Below are positions 1-9,112 of a DNA stretch of 64,000 nt, in pieces. A program made the translations under genes and the position numbers. The stretch covers positions 41,737,880-41,801,879 of the forward strand of contig CM042042.1 of NCBI GenBank assembly GCA_023525975.1, read 5' to 3'. The notes beneath the pieces are model-generated. The model had not been told where the DNA came from, searched no databases, and saw only the letters and a program-made list of their open reading frames with translations. Within the stretch, counting starts at the first letter, position 1; the number at the start of each line of letters is the position of its first letter. The DNA comes from Smallanthus sonchifolius. Lineage: Eukaryota > Streptophyta > Magnoliopsida > Asterales > Asteraceae.

Positions 1-1560
1 CATTTGGTCCTCTCGTTCCCATGTGAATTCGGGTCCATGCTTCGAGTTCCATCGGACCTTCACGATAGGAATATGGCTACGTTTAAGCGTCTTGATCTCG
101 CGATCCAAAATCTCGACCAGTTCTTCGATAAAGTGAAGCTTTTTGTCGACACGAACTTCCTCATGTGATATTACCAAGGATTCATCAGCTAAACACTTTT
201 TGAGGTTTGATACGTGGAAAGTATCGTGTATACCGCCGAGTTCTTGAGGCAATTTCAATTTATACGCCACGGGACCAATTCTATCAATAATTTCATACGG
301 TCCAATATAACTCGGATTGAGTTTACTCCTCTTTCTGAACCGAATAACGCCCTTCCAAGGTGAAACTTTTAAAAGCACCCTGTCGCCAATTTGAAATTCC
401 AAGGGTTTCCTTCGATTGTCGGCGTAGTTTTTCTGTCTGTCTCGTGCGGCCTTTAGTCTATCCCGAATTTTAAAAATTTTGTCCGTAGTTTCCTGAATAA
501 TCTCGGGACCAGTTAAACGATTGTCACCAACTTCGGCCCAACAAAGTGGTGATCGACACTTACGTCCATACAAAGCTTCAAACGGCGCGCATTTGAGGCT
601 AGTGTGATAACTGTTATTATAAGAGAATTCGATTAACGGCAAATGGGTATCCCAATTTCCGCCAAAGTCTATCACACATGCCCTTAGCATATCCTCCATG
701 GTCTGAATCGTTCGTTCACTTTGACCGTCAGTCTGAGGATGGTAAGACGTGCCAATATCCAAGCGCATTCCCAAAGCTCGTTGTAGTGTCTGCCAAAATC
801 GGGATGTAAAACGACTATCCCTATCCGAGATGATGGAAATGGGCACTCCGTTCCTAGAAACAATCTCAACAATGTACAAACGGGCTAATTTTTCCATCTT
901 AAAATCCTCTCGGATGGGAATAAAATGAGCAGATTTCGTCAACCGGTCAACAATGACCCAAATTGAATCATAACCGCTGGAAGTTCGTGGTAACTTAGTG
1001 ACGAAATCCATAGCAATTTGTTCCCATTTCCACTGAGGGATGTCGGGTTGCTGCAAAAGTCCCGACGGTTTCTGGTATTCTGCCTTGACTTTAGAACAAG
1101 TCAAGCACTTCCCAACATAACTTGCAATTTCTTTCTTCATCCCGGGCCACCAATAAAATTCTTTCAAGTCTTTGTACATCTTGTCAGCTCCGGGATGTAC
1201 GGAATATCTCGACTTGTGAGCTTCATTAAAAATCAATTGTCTCAAGTTATGGGAATCCGGAATCCACAATCGATCCAAATAATAAATTAACTCATCGTTT
1301 TTCTGTACGAATTTCCACTCAGCACCACATAAAAGTTCGTCTTTCAAATTATTTCTCTCTAGTGCTTCTTTCTGTGCCTCAAGAATCTGAGCTTTCAAGC
1401 TCATTTGAATTATCATCCCCAAAGCACGCACTCGATGAGGTTTTATTCTTTCCTTCCTACTCAAAGCATCTGCCACCACATTTGCTTTCCCAGGGTGATA
1501 TCGGATCTCACAGTCGTAGTCGTTGAGTAGTTCGATCCATCTCCTTTGTCTCATGTTCAA
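1..1560 (-). pseudogene. T1 end of RNase H and integrase (partial)
   Basis: Reading the minus strand from about 1560 to the window start gives the end of RNase H, the H-H-C-C zinc domain (HKSRYSVHPG near 1220, CLTC near 1105), then the DD(E) integrase core: first Asp in MDF near 1008, second in SDRDSRF near 828, and PQTDGQSERT near 720 holding the Glu. The tail ends in a Trp-rich stretch (VRWN..TWERED) at position 1, so the last residues lie outside. The enzyme would insert cDNA into chromatin. The frame is shifted from the upstream RNase H ORF near 1590, so it is not translated as one polyprotein. I checked motifs, not every codon. Confidence 0.85.
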
Positions 1561-2165
1561 CATCTTTTGATCAAATATGTGCTGGAGCTTTTGTGGTCGG
1601 TAAAAGTAGTGCACTTAGTGCCATAAAGATAATGCCTCCAAATCTTAAGTGCAAAAACAACGACACTCAATTCCAAGTCGTGAGTTGTGTAATTCTTTTC
1701 GTGCACTTTTAATTGTCGGGATGCATACGCGATAACCTTGACCTTTTGCATCAACACGCAACCAAGACCTTGGTGTGAAGCGTCACAGTATACGACAAAA
1801 CCATCCGTTCCTTCGGGAAGAGTTAGAATCGGAGCGTTACATAACTTATGTTTCAATAATTGAAATGCCTCTTCCTGTTTGTCACCCCATTCAAATTTTC
1901 TATCTTTCTGAGTTAAGAGAGTTAAGGACTGAGGTATCTTCGAGAAATTCTCAATGAATTGCCTATAGTGGCCTGCCAAACCAAGAAATTGACGGATCTC
2001 GGTTGGGGTCTTAGGCGTCTCCCACTTCTTTATCTCCTCAATCTTGGCCGGATACACATGTATGCCCTTCTCGTTAATCACGTGGCCAAGAAATTGAACT
2101 TCTTTTAGCCAAAATTCACACCTTGAGAACTTGGCATAAAGTTTCTCATTCCGAAGCAACTCCAA
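1557..2165 (-). pseudogene. T1 RT end (thumb/connection) and RNase H
   Basis: The 202-residue frame starts in the RT palm-to-thumb part (FWLKEVQFLGHVINEKG), passes RQFLGLAGHYRQFI and enters RNase H with VVYCDASHQGLGCVLMQ, whose Asp is the first catalytic acidic residue, then the DLELSVVVFALKIWRHYLYG helix with the Glu region and TDHKS. After TDHKS the frame drifts (STYLIKRC, stop), which marks a frameshift near 1590. It joins the RT frame upstream across a TAG at 2184-2186. Normal role: degrading RNA of the RNA-DNA hybrid during reverse transcription. Confidence 0.88.
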
Positions 2166-2183
2166 AATTAACCACAGCTGTTG

Positions 2184-2705
2184 CTAGTGCTCTTCCTTAC
2201 TCCGAGAATATATCAAGATGTCGTCGATAAATACTATCACAAACTTGTCTAAGTAGGGCTTACATACCCTATTCATCAGATCCATAAACACTGCCGGAGC
2301 ATTGGTTAGCCCGAAAGGCATAACCAAAAACTCATAGTGACCATACCGAGTCCTGAATTCCGTCTTCGGTATGTCATCCTCATGGACCCTTAACTGATGA
2401 TAATCGTATCTAAGATCGATCTTAGAGAAATGAGTCGATCCCTGCAATTGGTCAAACAAGTCGTCGATCCTCGGGAGTGGATATCGGTTCTTGATCGTCA
2501 ATTTATTCAACTCCCGGTAGTCGATACACATCCGAAATGATCCATCCTTCTTTTTCACGAATAAGACCGGAGCTCCCCAAGGTGAGAAACTCGGACTAAT
2601 AAATCCTTTCTCTAAAAGTTCAGGCAACTGATTCGACAACTCTTGCAATTCAGACGGTGCCAAATGGTAGGGGGATCTAGCAATAGGTGCAGCGTTGGGT
2701 ACCAA
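2184..2705 (-). pseudogene. T1 reverse transcriptase, palm/fingers
   Basis: A 173-residue frame with the Ty3 RT signature: LLEKGFISPSFSPWGAPVLF, DGSFRMCIDYRELNKLT, YPLPRIDDLFDQLQG, the Asp of SKIDLRYDYHQ, FRTRYGHYEFLVMPFGLTNAP and the active-site FIDD in VIVFIDDILIYS. It is bounded by nonsense codons on both sides: a TGA just upstream (near 2729) splits it from gag-PR and a TAG at 2184-2186 splits it from RNase H. Both stops lie in the same frame as the flanking domains, so these are point mutations in a single gag-pol frame, not separate genes. Confidence 0.9.
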
Positions 2706-2726
2706 GTCGATCCTAAACTCAACTTG

Positions 2727-4433
2727 TCATGAAGGGGGTAATCCGGGTAAATCCTCGGGAAAGACTTCCGGATAATCGCGCACGATTGGGATATCTTGAA
2801 TTTTTAACTCCTCTGACCTCTTCTCGACAACGTTAGCAAGAAATGCGTAACTCCCTTTCTTCAAAAATTTCCAAGCCTTCATACATGAAATAATGTTCAA
2901 GCTCCTTCCAGGTTTATCACCATGGACATCTAGTACTTCACCGTTTGAGAGCGGAATTCGAACTATCTTTTCTGAACAAATAATCTCGGCACGATGTTTG
3001 GACAACCAATCCATGCCAATTACAACATCGGAGCTACCAAGATCAATATGAATAAGATCTACACTAAATGGATGATCATTTAAATTCATTGTGCAACCTC
3101 GGACAATATCACTAGCCTTAATCAATTTACCGTTTGCTAGTTCTATAGTGTAGGCATCATGCAATTTTTTTGACTCAAGACTAATCAATGATCTAAATTT
3201 TGTAGAAATAAAACTTCTATCAGCCCCCGTGTCAAATAGTATAGATGCATGGATATCATTGATGAGAAACATACCCGTCACCACATTCGGGTCCTGACAA
3301 GCTTCTCCAGCCCCAAGTGCGAATGCTCTACCCTTAGCTTGATTCGTATTACCACCATTACGTCCTAGTTTAGGACATCTGTCTCTGAAGTGACCAGTCT
3401 CCTTACATTCATAACATGATCTCTGAGGTTCCAAGTTGACCCTGCAGTTCTTGGCAAGATGACCGGTCCTGTTACACCTTTCACAAGTAACAACTGCGCA
3501 TTGGCCGGTATGGTGAAGGTTGCATCTATTACACTTAGGTAAGTTTCCAATGTACACCTTCTTTCCTTGTGTCACCGCTCCATAATTCTTCACAAACTTG
3601 AGCTTCTTACTTGGACCACCAGTAGTTTTCTTCACAGCCTTCTCCTCAGATTTCTTTCCAACTGTTCCTTTCTTAACCAAGATTCCATTTCTCACCATTT
3701 CATCAGTTAATTCACCCGCCAACTGAATCACACTTTGCATAGTAGTGGGTTTAGCCGAAGTAACCATTCCCCGAATTTGGGGCACTAATCCCCATATATA
3801 CCTTTCGATCCTCTTAGGTTCTGGTGTCACCAAATGTGGCACCACACGGGACAACTCTTGAAATCGAGTCGTGTAATCCAAGATCTCTGCTCCATCCATT
3901 TACAGATTCCAAAATTCAACTTCAATTTTCTTCAATTCATTCCGAGGTTCCTCAATCAACATTTTCGTAAACTCATCCCAAGTAAGGTTATTAGTAACCT
4001 GTTCTCCTAACGCATCAACTTGAGAATTCCACCATGTTAGGGCTTCGCCCTGTAGAGAGCAAGAAGCATACTTAAACTTCTGATTTTCCAAGCAGTTACT
4101 GATTTTTATGACAGACTCCATCTTTTCTATCCAACGAACAATCCCAACTGCCCCTTCAATTCCATGAAAATCCAGGGGTTTTCCCGCAGAGAAGTCTTTA
4201 AAAGTGCATCCGCGGTTGGTGTTACCAGTATTTGTGCCACCACCAGCACCACCACCGGCTCCACCACTGCCAGAAGCACCACCACTAGTGTCGACAACAC
4301 TCCTGATTAACCCTGCGGTGATCTGTGCCACTATTCTTGGTATAGCCGCATCTATCCCTTGATTTATCAGCTGGGTCAGATCTGGTTGAGCATTCTCTGT
4401 CTCATTATGCTGAGGTTCTCTCCTCGGTGGCAT
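2727..4433 (-). pseudogene. T1 gag and protease with an in-frame stop
   Basis: ATG at 4433 begins MPPRREPQHNETENAQPDLT, a Gly/Ala/Ser-rich linker, then the gag core (GCTFKDFSAGKPLDF; ALTWWNSQ). An in-frame TAA at 3900-3902 interrupts it and the frame resumes at once with MDGAEILDYTTRFQELSRVV. Three Cys/His knuckles follow (CNRCNLHHTGQC, CERCNRTGHLAKNC, CYECKETGHFRDRCP), of which the last two are canonical CCHC. The aspartic protease motif ILFDTGADRSFIS is next. The frame ends at a TGA near 2729 before RT. Gag would form the particle and bind RNA; protease would process the polyprotein. Confidence 0.9.
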
Positions 4434-4854
4434 TGTCTAAAAACGGAAATGGATAGGAATTTGATAAGAGTTTGAGTAAATGATGGTACTTGATTAGAAA
4501 TCACTCAAAACATAGCAAAACAATCTATACATAAAAGACATGTTTTTTTTTTTTTGAAAAGGATGATAAACATTTGGTTGAACCATGTACACAAGGTAAC
4601 AATTAAGAATGATAACAATACACAAATAATAACAAAATGAAATTTATGAGAAACAAGGATTCACCCAAAAATAATTCATTTCCATCATCCAAAATTTACA
4701 AAAGTGCTTCACCGAGCATAGAAAGTAGCTAGGGTTTACAAGAGTTAGTAATAATTTTTTTTTACAAAATTAGGCATTAGTTAGAACTATGCCAAGATGC
4801 CCCAAAAGAAACAAAGTTTTTGTAACCCTTCAAAAGGACCTGAGCACAACCCGC
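4434..4854 (-). other. T1 spacer between the upstream ORF and gag
   Basis: About 420 bp, AT-rich, with no ORF and two homopolymer runs (T run near 4541-4553 and another near 4757-4764). It lies between the end of the upstream ORF and the gag ATG. I see no promoter or clear splice signals in it. Confidence 0.5.
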
Positions 4855-5526
4855 TCAGTGTCTGAAATAAAAACCTAACACAACAGCAACCAGTAAAACA
4901 AAGAAAACCACAAAAATAGCCAATCTGGAGTAGACCCTCTTCTCAAATCGATCCATGAACTGGTTCCTGTTCAGCTCTGACGCCTGAAGAGTAGTAACAT
5001 ATTGATATAGCTCTGGTATCCTCTCTAGAACATCCTCCAACACAGTATGATGATGATTCAGTCTCGTCTCGTGTCCAGCGTAAACCTCTACTAACTCGTC
5101 CATCTGTACCTCCCTATTAGTCCTGGTGTCCTCGGGCTCCTCCTCTTCATCTGATGATAACTCTATAATAACAGGTGCAGTCCTAGTAGACGATCCTCCG
5201 ACCTCGAAGGTCGATCCAGGAAACAGTGACTGTCCAACAGCAGGAGTAGCAGGGTGTAGAACAATAGTCACTGGTGCTACCCTGGAAGGGGGTAGGACTG
5301 AAGTAGGTGAGGGTAGACGACTCCCTAAATCCTCTGAGCTAGTCGCGTAGCTAGACTCACCGGGCACATAGTGCTCCGACGGATCCTCCTCTGACGTATG
5401 ACTAGGCTCGGGCGTACTCCAATCACTTGATGCAGAAGGGACAGGCACAAGAGGGATGCTGTTGAGGCTGTCCGCCTCATCGTCCGAGAAGTACTGCTGA
5501 AATGAAGATGCTGAAGATAAAGACAT
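4855..5526 (-). CDS. T1 upstream ORF: acidic, Ser-rich protein with coiled-coil and C-terminal membrane segment
   Basis: An intact 223-codon frame lies between the PBS and gag, same strand. I choose the Met at 5526 (MSLSSASSFQQYFSDDEADS); an upstream in-frame Met at 5586 adds 20 residues. Residues 1-75 are Ser/Pro/Asp/Glu rich; about 115-140 hold an acidic patch (ELSSDEEEEPEDTR); about 145-200 are a likely heptad-like helical region; the end is a single hydrophobic segment (IFVVFFVLLVAVVLGFYF) followed by RH and stop, the layout of a tail-anchored membrane protein. No family is recognised. It has no stop although the neighbouring gag-pol has several. Ogre/Tat elements are known to carry an ORF before gag, but I cannot claim homology. 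Envelope-like or membrane-targeting roles are speculation. Confidence 0.7.
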   Translation of the reverse strand: MSLSSASSFQQYFSDDEADSLNSIPLVPVPSASSDWSTPEPSHTSEEDPSEHYVPGESSYATSSEDLGSRLPSPTSVLPPSRVAPVTIVLHPATPAVGQSLFPGSTFEVGGSSTRTAPVIIELSSDEEEEPEDTRTNREVQMDELVEVYAGHETRLNHHHTVLEDVLERIPELYQYVTTLQASELNRNQFMDRFEKRVYSRLAIFVVFFVLLVAVVLGFYFRH

Positions 5527-5672
5527 GCTGTGACGGATAACGTAAAACTGGTAAGAATAAGAAATGCGAAATGATATGCAATGCACACATAGTTCCTAAG
5601 GTTCTTTGCAATGTTTCTTAAGGTCATAGTCTAGGTTCGAGTCTAGGGTAAACCTAATTCTCTATAACCAGT

Positions 5673-5684
5673 GCTCTGATACCA
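5673..5684 (-). other. T1 primer-binding site
   Basis: Minus strand TGGTATCAGAGC, the usual plant site complementary to the 3' end of initiator-Met tRNA, four bases inside the end of the 5' LTR. It fixes the LTR boundary at 5689. Confidence 0.93.
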
Positions 5685-5977
5685 AGTCTGTCACCCCCCG
5701 AAGGCGGAAACACGGAGGTGAGACGAGAGCGGTGCATCGAACACTTAGGCGCAAGAGAATGCTAATGGGTACACTGCAAATTTCAAAGAACCACTACAAA
5801 CATACCCAAGAAAGTAAAGTGTCATACAAACCACGAAAAACAAAATACAAATTCAGGTTGTCTACATAAACCAGATATCCCAAATGCAAAATACAAAACC
5901 AACAACCAAGTCATAATCCAAAAGAAAGTCCCCAAAAGCAATTCACCAAACTAGTCATTTGCTTCAATTCTGTTTAC

Positions 5978-6024
5978 CTGAAAAACATGTTTCGAAAACG
6001 GTCAACTATAAAAATAGTTGGTGA
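5978..6024 (-). promoter_or_regulatory. T1 LTR hairpin and 3' splice-site-like block
   Basis: Minus strand order: CTCACCA, hairpin CAACTAT-TTTT-ATAGTTG (plus 6003-6020), GAC forming a TTGAC branch-point-like motif, a T-rich stretch, then TTTTTCAG|GTAA with the AG at plus 5979-5978. The same order recurs in the LTRs of F, E, A, B, C and D with different stem bases. Confidence 0.6.
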
Positions 6025-6391
6025 GTACGCAGGTTTTACGACTCAATAAAATAAGTAAATGAATTTCAAAATGTAAAGTAACCATCCGCAGATGATAAAG
6101 TACATGTGTTAAGATTTTAGTTACCCTGAGCCATAATCAAAACCGTCATACTAGTTGTTGCCCCTGTCCAGGTGTTAAATGCGAACACCTACTATGGCTA
6201 ATTATGCGCCCAAATGACCCTACAATTCTGGTTGGAGCGACCAACCCTGGGCGGGGGTGTCGACCCAAATAGTACTATTCATAATTCCCATCGACTATTC
6301 AAGTTAATTGATTGCGTTAAAGTGGGGACTTAATGCATCTAAAAGTAAACCCAGGTAACCCTAATCCCAAGTAACAACATGTAGTGAAACA

Positions 6392-6396
6392 ACTTT
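6392..6396. repeat. Target-site duplication of solo LTR F, left
   Basis: ACTTT, repeated at 9113-9117 immediately after the CA end of the solo LTR. Perfect 5-bp duplication as expected for an LTR-element integrase. Confidence 0.88.
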
Positions 6397-6609
6397 TGTC
6401 ACACCCCGGCCGGCGGCGGATTAAACGCCGGGGCTGACACGGTTGTTCAAAAGCTCATGATCATCTAATTAATGCGAAGATATTTATTATTCATATTAAA
6501 TAACCCGTTACAAAACAATGAAACGACAAAAGTTAACATGACATATATTTTCAGTTTAATTTCTAGGTCCAAGTCCTACGTGAGCAGCAAGGACCTTAAG
6601 CAGGAGCAC

Positions 6610-6650
6610 CTGAAACATGCGAGTAAAAGTCAACTACAAGTAGTTGGTGA
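6610..6650 (-). promoter_or_regulatory. F LTR hairpin and 3' splice-site-like block
   Basis: Minus strand CTCACCA, then CAACTAC-TT-GTAGTTG (plus 6631-6646), GAC, a T-rich tract and CATGTTTCAG|GTGC with AG at plus 6611-6610. The seventh stem pair is C-G here where T1 has T-A. Confidence 0.6.
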
Positions 6651-7183
6651 GCAACATAGGTTTTGACACCAATACCAAAGTTTAGATAAAGTTTACGATT
6701 CAAAAGATTCTAATACAGATCTAAAGCATATCTAATAACACATAAGGCTCCAAGCGTACAGTTCAACCCTGGTAAATGAAATATAGCTGCCACAATCCCA
6801 CGGATTGCCGTTTTGATAAAAGGGTTAGATAACACCCGAAGTTTTATAGTTCACATGGGGAGATACACCCATGACAATAGTTCACATCCAACATGGGGTG
6901 ATACACCCATGATGATGGTTCACACCAACAACTACCCGCCAAGGTTATGTGGTAAGTTTAGTTTAGTTTCGGTTTCCCCTATAAATGATCATGTTAGGTA
7001 CTGCCTTAGGCTTGCAACACAAGTTAATGAACGTACTTGCATGCATTCATGCAATGGTCACCAAATAGTTAAAGATATAAAGCATGTAGATCATAGCAAA
7101 GAATCAAGTTAAAGAATCGTGTAGATAAGATAGTTAATGCATGTTTCACCCCAAAACAAAAGCAGTAAAAAGAGGCTATGAAT

Positions 7184-7194
7184 ACTCACCTGGA
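7184..7194 (-). promoter_or_regulatory. F LTR 5' splice-site-like sequence (second donor)
   Basis: Minus strand CATCCAG|GTGAGTATT, an excellent match to the plant donor consensus, about 540 bp before the acceptor-like block at 6610. Followed by TTTTGGGGTGAAACATG as in element E. Confidence 0.55.
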
Positions 7195-7905
7195 TGAAGT
7201 CAAAGATGATTGAGTATTGGAGGAACTGGGTAGGTAATGTGAGAATTGTTCACAATAAACCTATAAGATAGATTGGGATTCTAGGATTGAGATAGACTGT
7301 ATTAGATAGTAAGATCTGGGATTTGAAGATAAATTTGTTTAAGTTTTGAAATTAAAAGATTGTTTAAGGTTTGCTAAACTTTAATATATATATAGTAGTT
7401 GGGGTATTTGAGATGCCATAATTTATACATTAGATTTAGGTATTTTTACAGGAGTTTAAAGATAATAACTAGATAATCCTATCCAAGAATTTATAATATA
7501 ATTAGGCTTTAATTTGGATAAAAGAGGGTTTTGTATAATTATCTATTTTAAACATAATTGTTTAAGTATTTAAATAAACATCCTTTGTTGAATTATTTAT
7601 TTTTATGTTTAAGAGATTTTTAATAATGCTTGCCAATTAATTTATGAGATAAATTCGTTTAAATAAAATATTTATTTAGGAGTAATAACACAAAGTTTCA
7701 AGATTTCAAATACAAAAAGAGGTTAGTATAAAATTGAAAATTTATTAAATGTTTATATATAAAAGTAACAATAAATAAAAAGTTATTCTAAAAATTTCAG
7801 ATTTTATTGTTTTCTGGTTTTATAATTTTTGTAAAATTTATTTAAGATTTTTCTGGAATTTTTAAAAGTAAAAAGGAATGCAAAAAAAAAATAAAACAGG
7901 TAAAA

Positions 7906-7985
7906 CGCCCTCCCCCGGGCTCGAACCTGTGACCTCGACCGAGTCACACACACGCACACACTTTAACCGTTAGACCAGGGCATGA
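7906..7985 (-). other. tRNA-derived segment with Pol III A/B boxes inside LTR F
   Basis: Minus strand carries an A-box-like TGGTCTAACGGTTAAAG (plus 7961-7977) and a B box GGTTCGAGCCC (plus 7917-7927). It aligns with the segment at 50605-50684 of element E at the same relative place in the LTR (GGTTAA, then GTGTGCGTG, then GTTCGA and a G run). It does not fold into a good cloverleaf, so it is not a functional tRNA gene. Could be an internal Pol III promoter or an old SINE-like relic. Confidence 0.6.
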
Positions 7986-8305
7986 TGCCTTGGTCTAAGC
8001 CGGTTCCCTTTTGACTTAACCCGCTTTTTCGAATCGTCTTCTTCCCCAAGGACCGGCCGAAACCCTAGCCACCCAAATCGTCCAATCTGGCTAATAGCCG
8101 GCCGTGATTTCATGGGGCTTTCATCCCCTGGGTCAGCACGATTCGTTTGATATATTTCTTACCTTAGTTCGTTACGTATGTCGTGAGATCGATTGAGCAA
8201 ATGTCGCGACGGCTTTCTTCGACTGGTCTGGGTTTCCGGCAACAGCTAGCGACGGTTTGAGGTTGTAGAAGGTTCAAGGTGTTTGTCGTCGATGGTTTTT
8301 GGCCG

Positions 8306-8315
8306 TTATTTATAG
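8306..8315 (-). promoter_or_regulatory. TATA box of LTR F
   Basis: Minus strand CTATAAATAA, about 800 bp from the LTR start. The position fits a U3/R border; no other strong TATA lies nearby. Confidence 0.55.
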
Positions 8316-9112
8316 GCAATTTGGCCGTAAACGAAACGATTCGGGAGATGACTTTTAATGGGGGTTACGGTTACCAGTTGCCTGTCTTCACGACCATAAT
8401 CGCTCGATTAATGGGGGAAAGTGAATCGCTTAGCTTCCACGAAAACGTTGCCGGTCTCCAGAACGCTTGGCATTATCTCGTTTACGAGATCAAAGAAAGT
8501 CAGCCAAAACCGGCCTCTCCAAGTTTCGAACTTGAGGTCGGTTTGGAGAAGAAACAAAGTTCCGGATTTACAGATTGGACCCTGAAGTTTTAAAGGTTTT
8601 CACTTCAAGCTTAAGTTAGTTTTTAAGTTAAGTTTAAAGTTTCAGAATTTGCAAATTAGGTCCTCAAACTTTCAAGTTTTATTATTTTATGCATTAAGTT
8701 GTGTTTTAAGTTTCAAGGTTTTATAAAATAAACTCTAACTTTTTATAAAGTTTAATTTAGACTTAAATTTTATAAATCTTTAAAAATTTATATAAGTTTT
8801 TTAATAAAGTAATAAATTCATTTATAAATTATAACTCAGATTAATTATTTAAGTTAATTACATTTTCATTATAAATTTCTTATTCATTAATAATTATACT
8901 CTAATATTTTTTTTGTAATAAGTTGTATCATTATAATTATAAATGTATATATTCATTTATTAAGATAATCATAAATTTAAATCATGAAATTAAATATGAG
9001 TGTATAAAAGAATTCAAGAAATTTATTGAACGGTATAAATGTATTCTCTACATTAGATAAGTTACAATGCCGGACAAGCTAAGATAAAGCCGGAAATTTC
9101 TCGGGGATTACA

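Larger units (their letters stand above)
5689..6396 (-). repeat. T1 5' LTR, 3' part
   Basis: The last 708 bp of the T1 5' LTR. It begins (plus strand) TGTCACCCCCC beside the PBS and is cut at 6397 by the solo LTR F. It holds the hairpin and 3' splice-site-like block (5978-6024). The rest of the LTR resumes at 9113. The two parts overlap only by the 5-bp target duplication ACTTT. Confidence 0.85.
6397..9112 (-). mobile_element. Solo LTR F nested in the T1 5' LTR
   Basis: 2716 bp, TG...CA, flanked by ACTTT. On the minus strand it starts TGTAATCCCCGAGAAATTTC and ends GGCCGGGGTGTGACA, matching the two ends of element E (49597-59531) in pattern, so it is a diverged relative. There is no internal region, so LTR-LTR recombination has removed it. 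Inside, in minus order: TATA box (8306-8315), a first donor-like AAG|GTAAG (near 8155-8165), a tRNA-like segment (7906-7985), second donor CAG|GTGAGT (7188-7189) and a hairpin plus acceptor (6610-6650). The 104-codon plus-strand ORF inside is judged a chance frame. Confidence 0.9.

Noticed and set aside
8279..8593. 104-codon plus-strand ORF
   Set aside because: Lies antisense within solo LTR F, overlaps its TATA region, and shows no recognisable domain or related protein.
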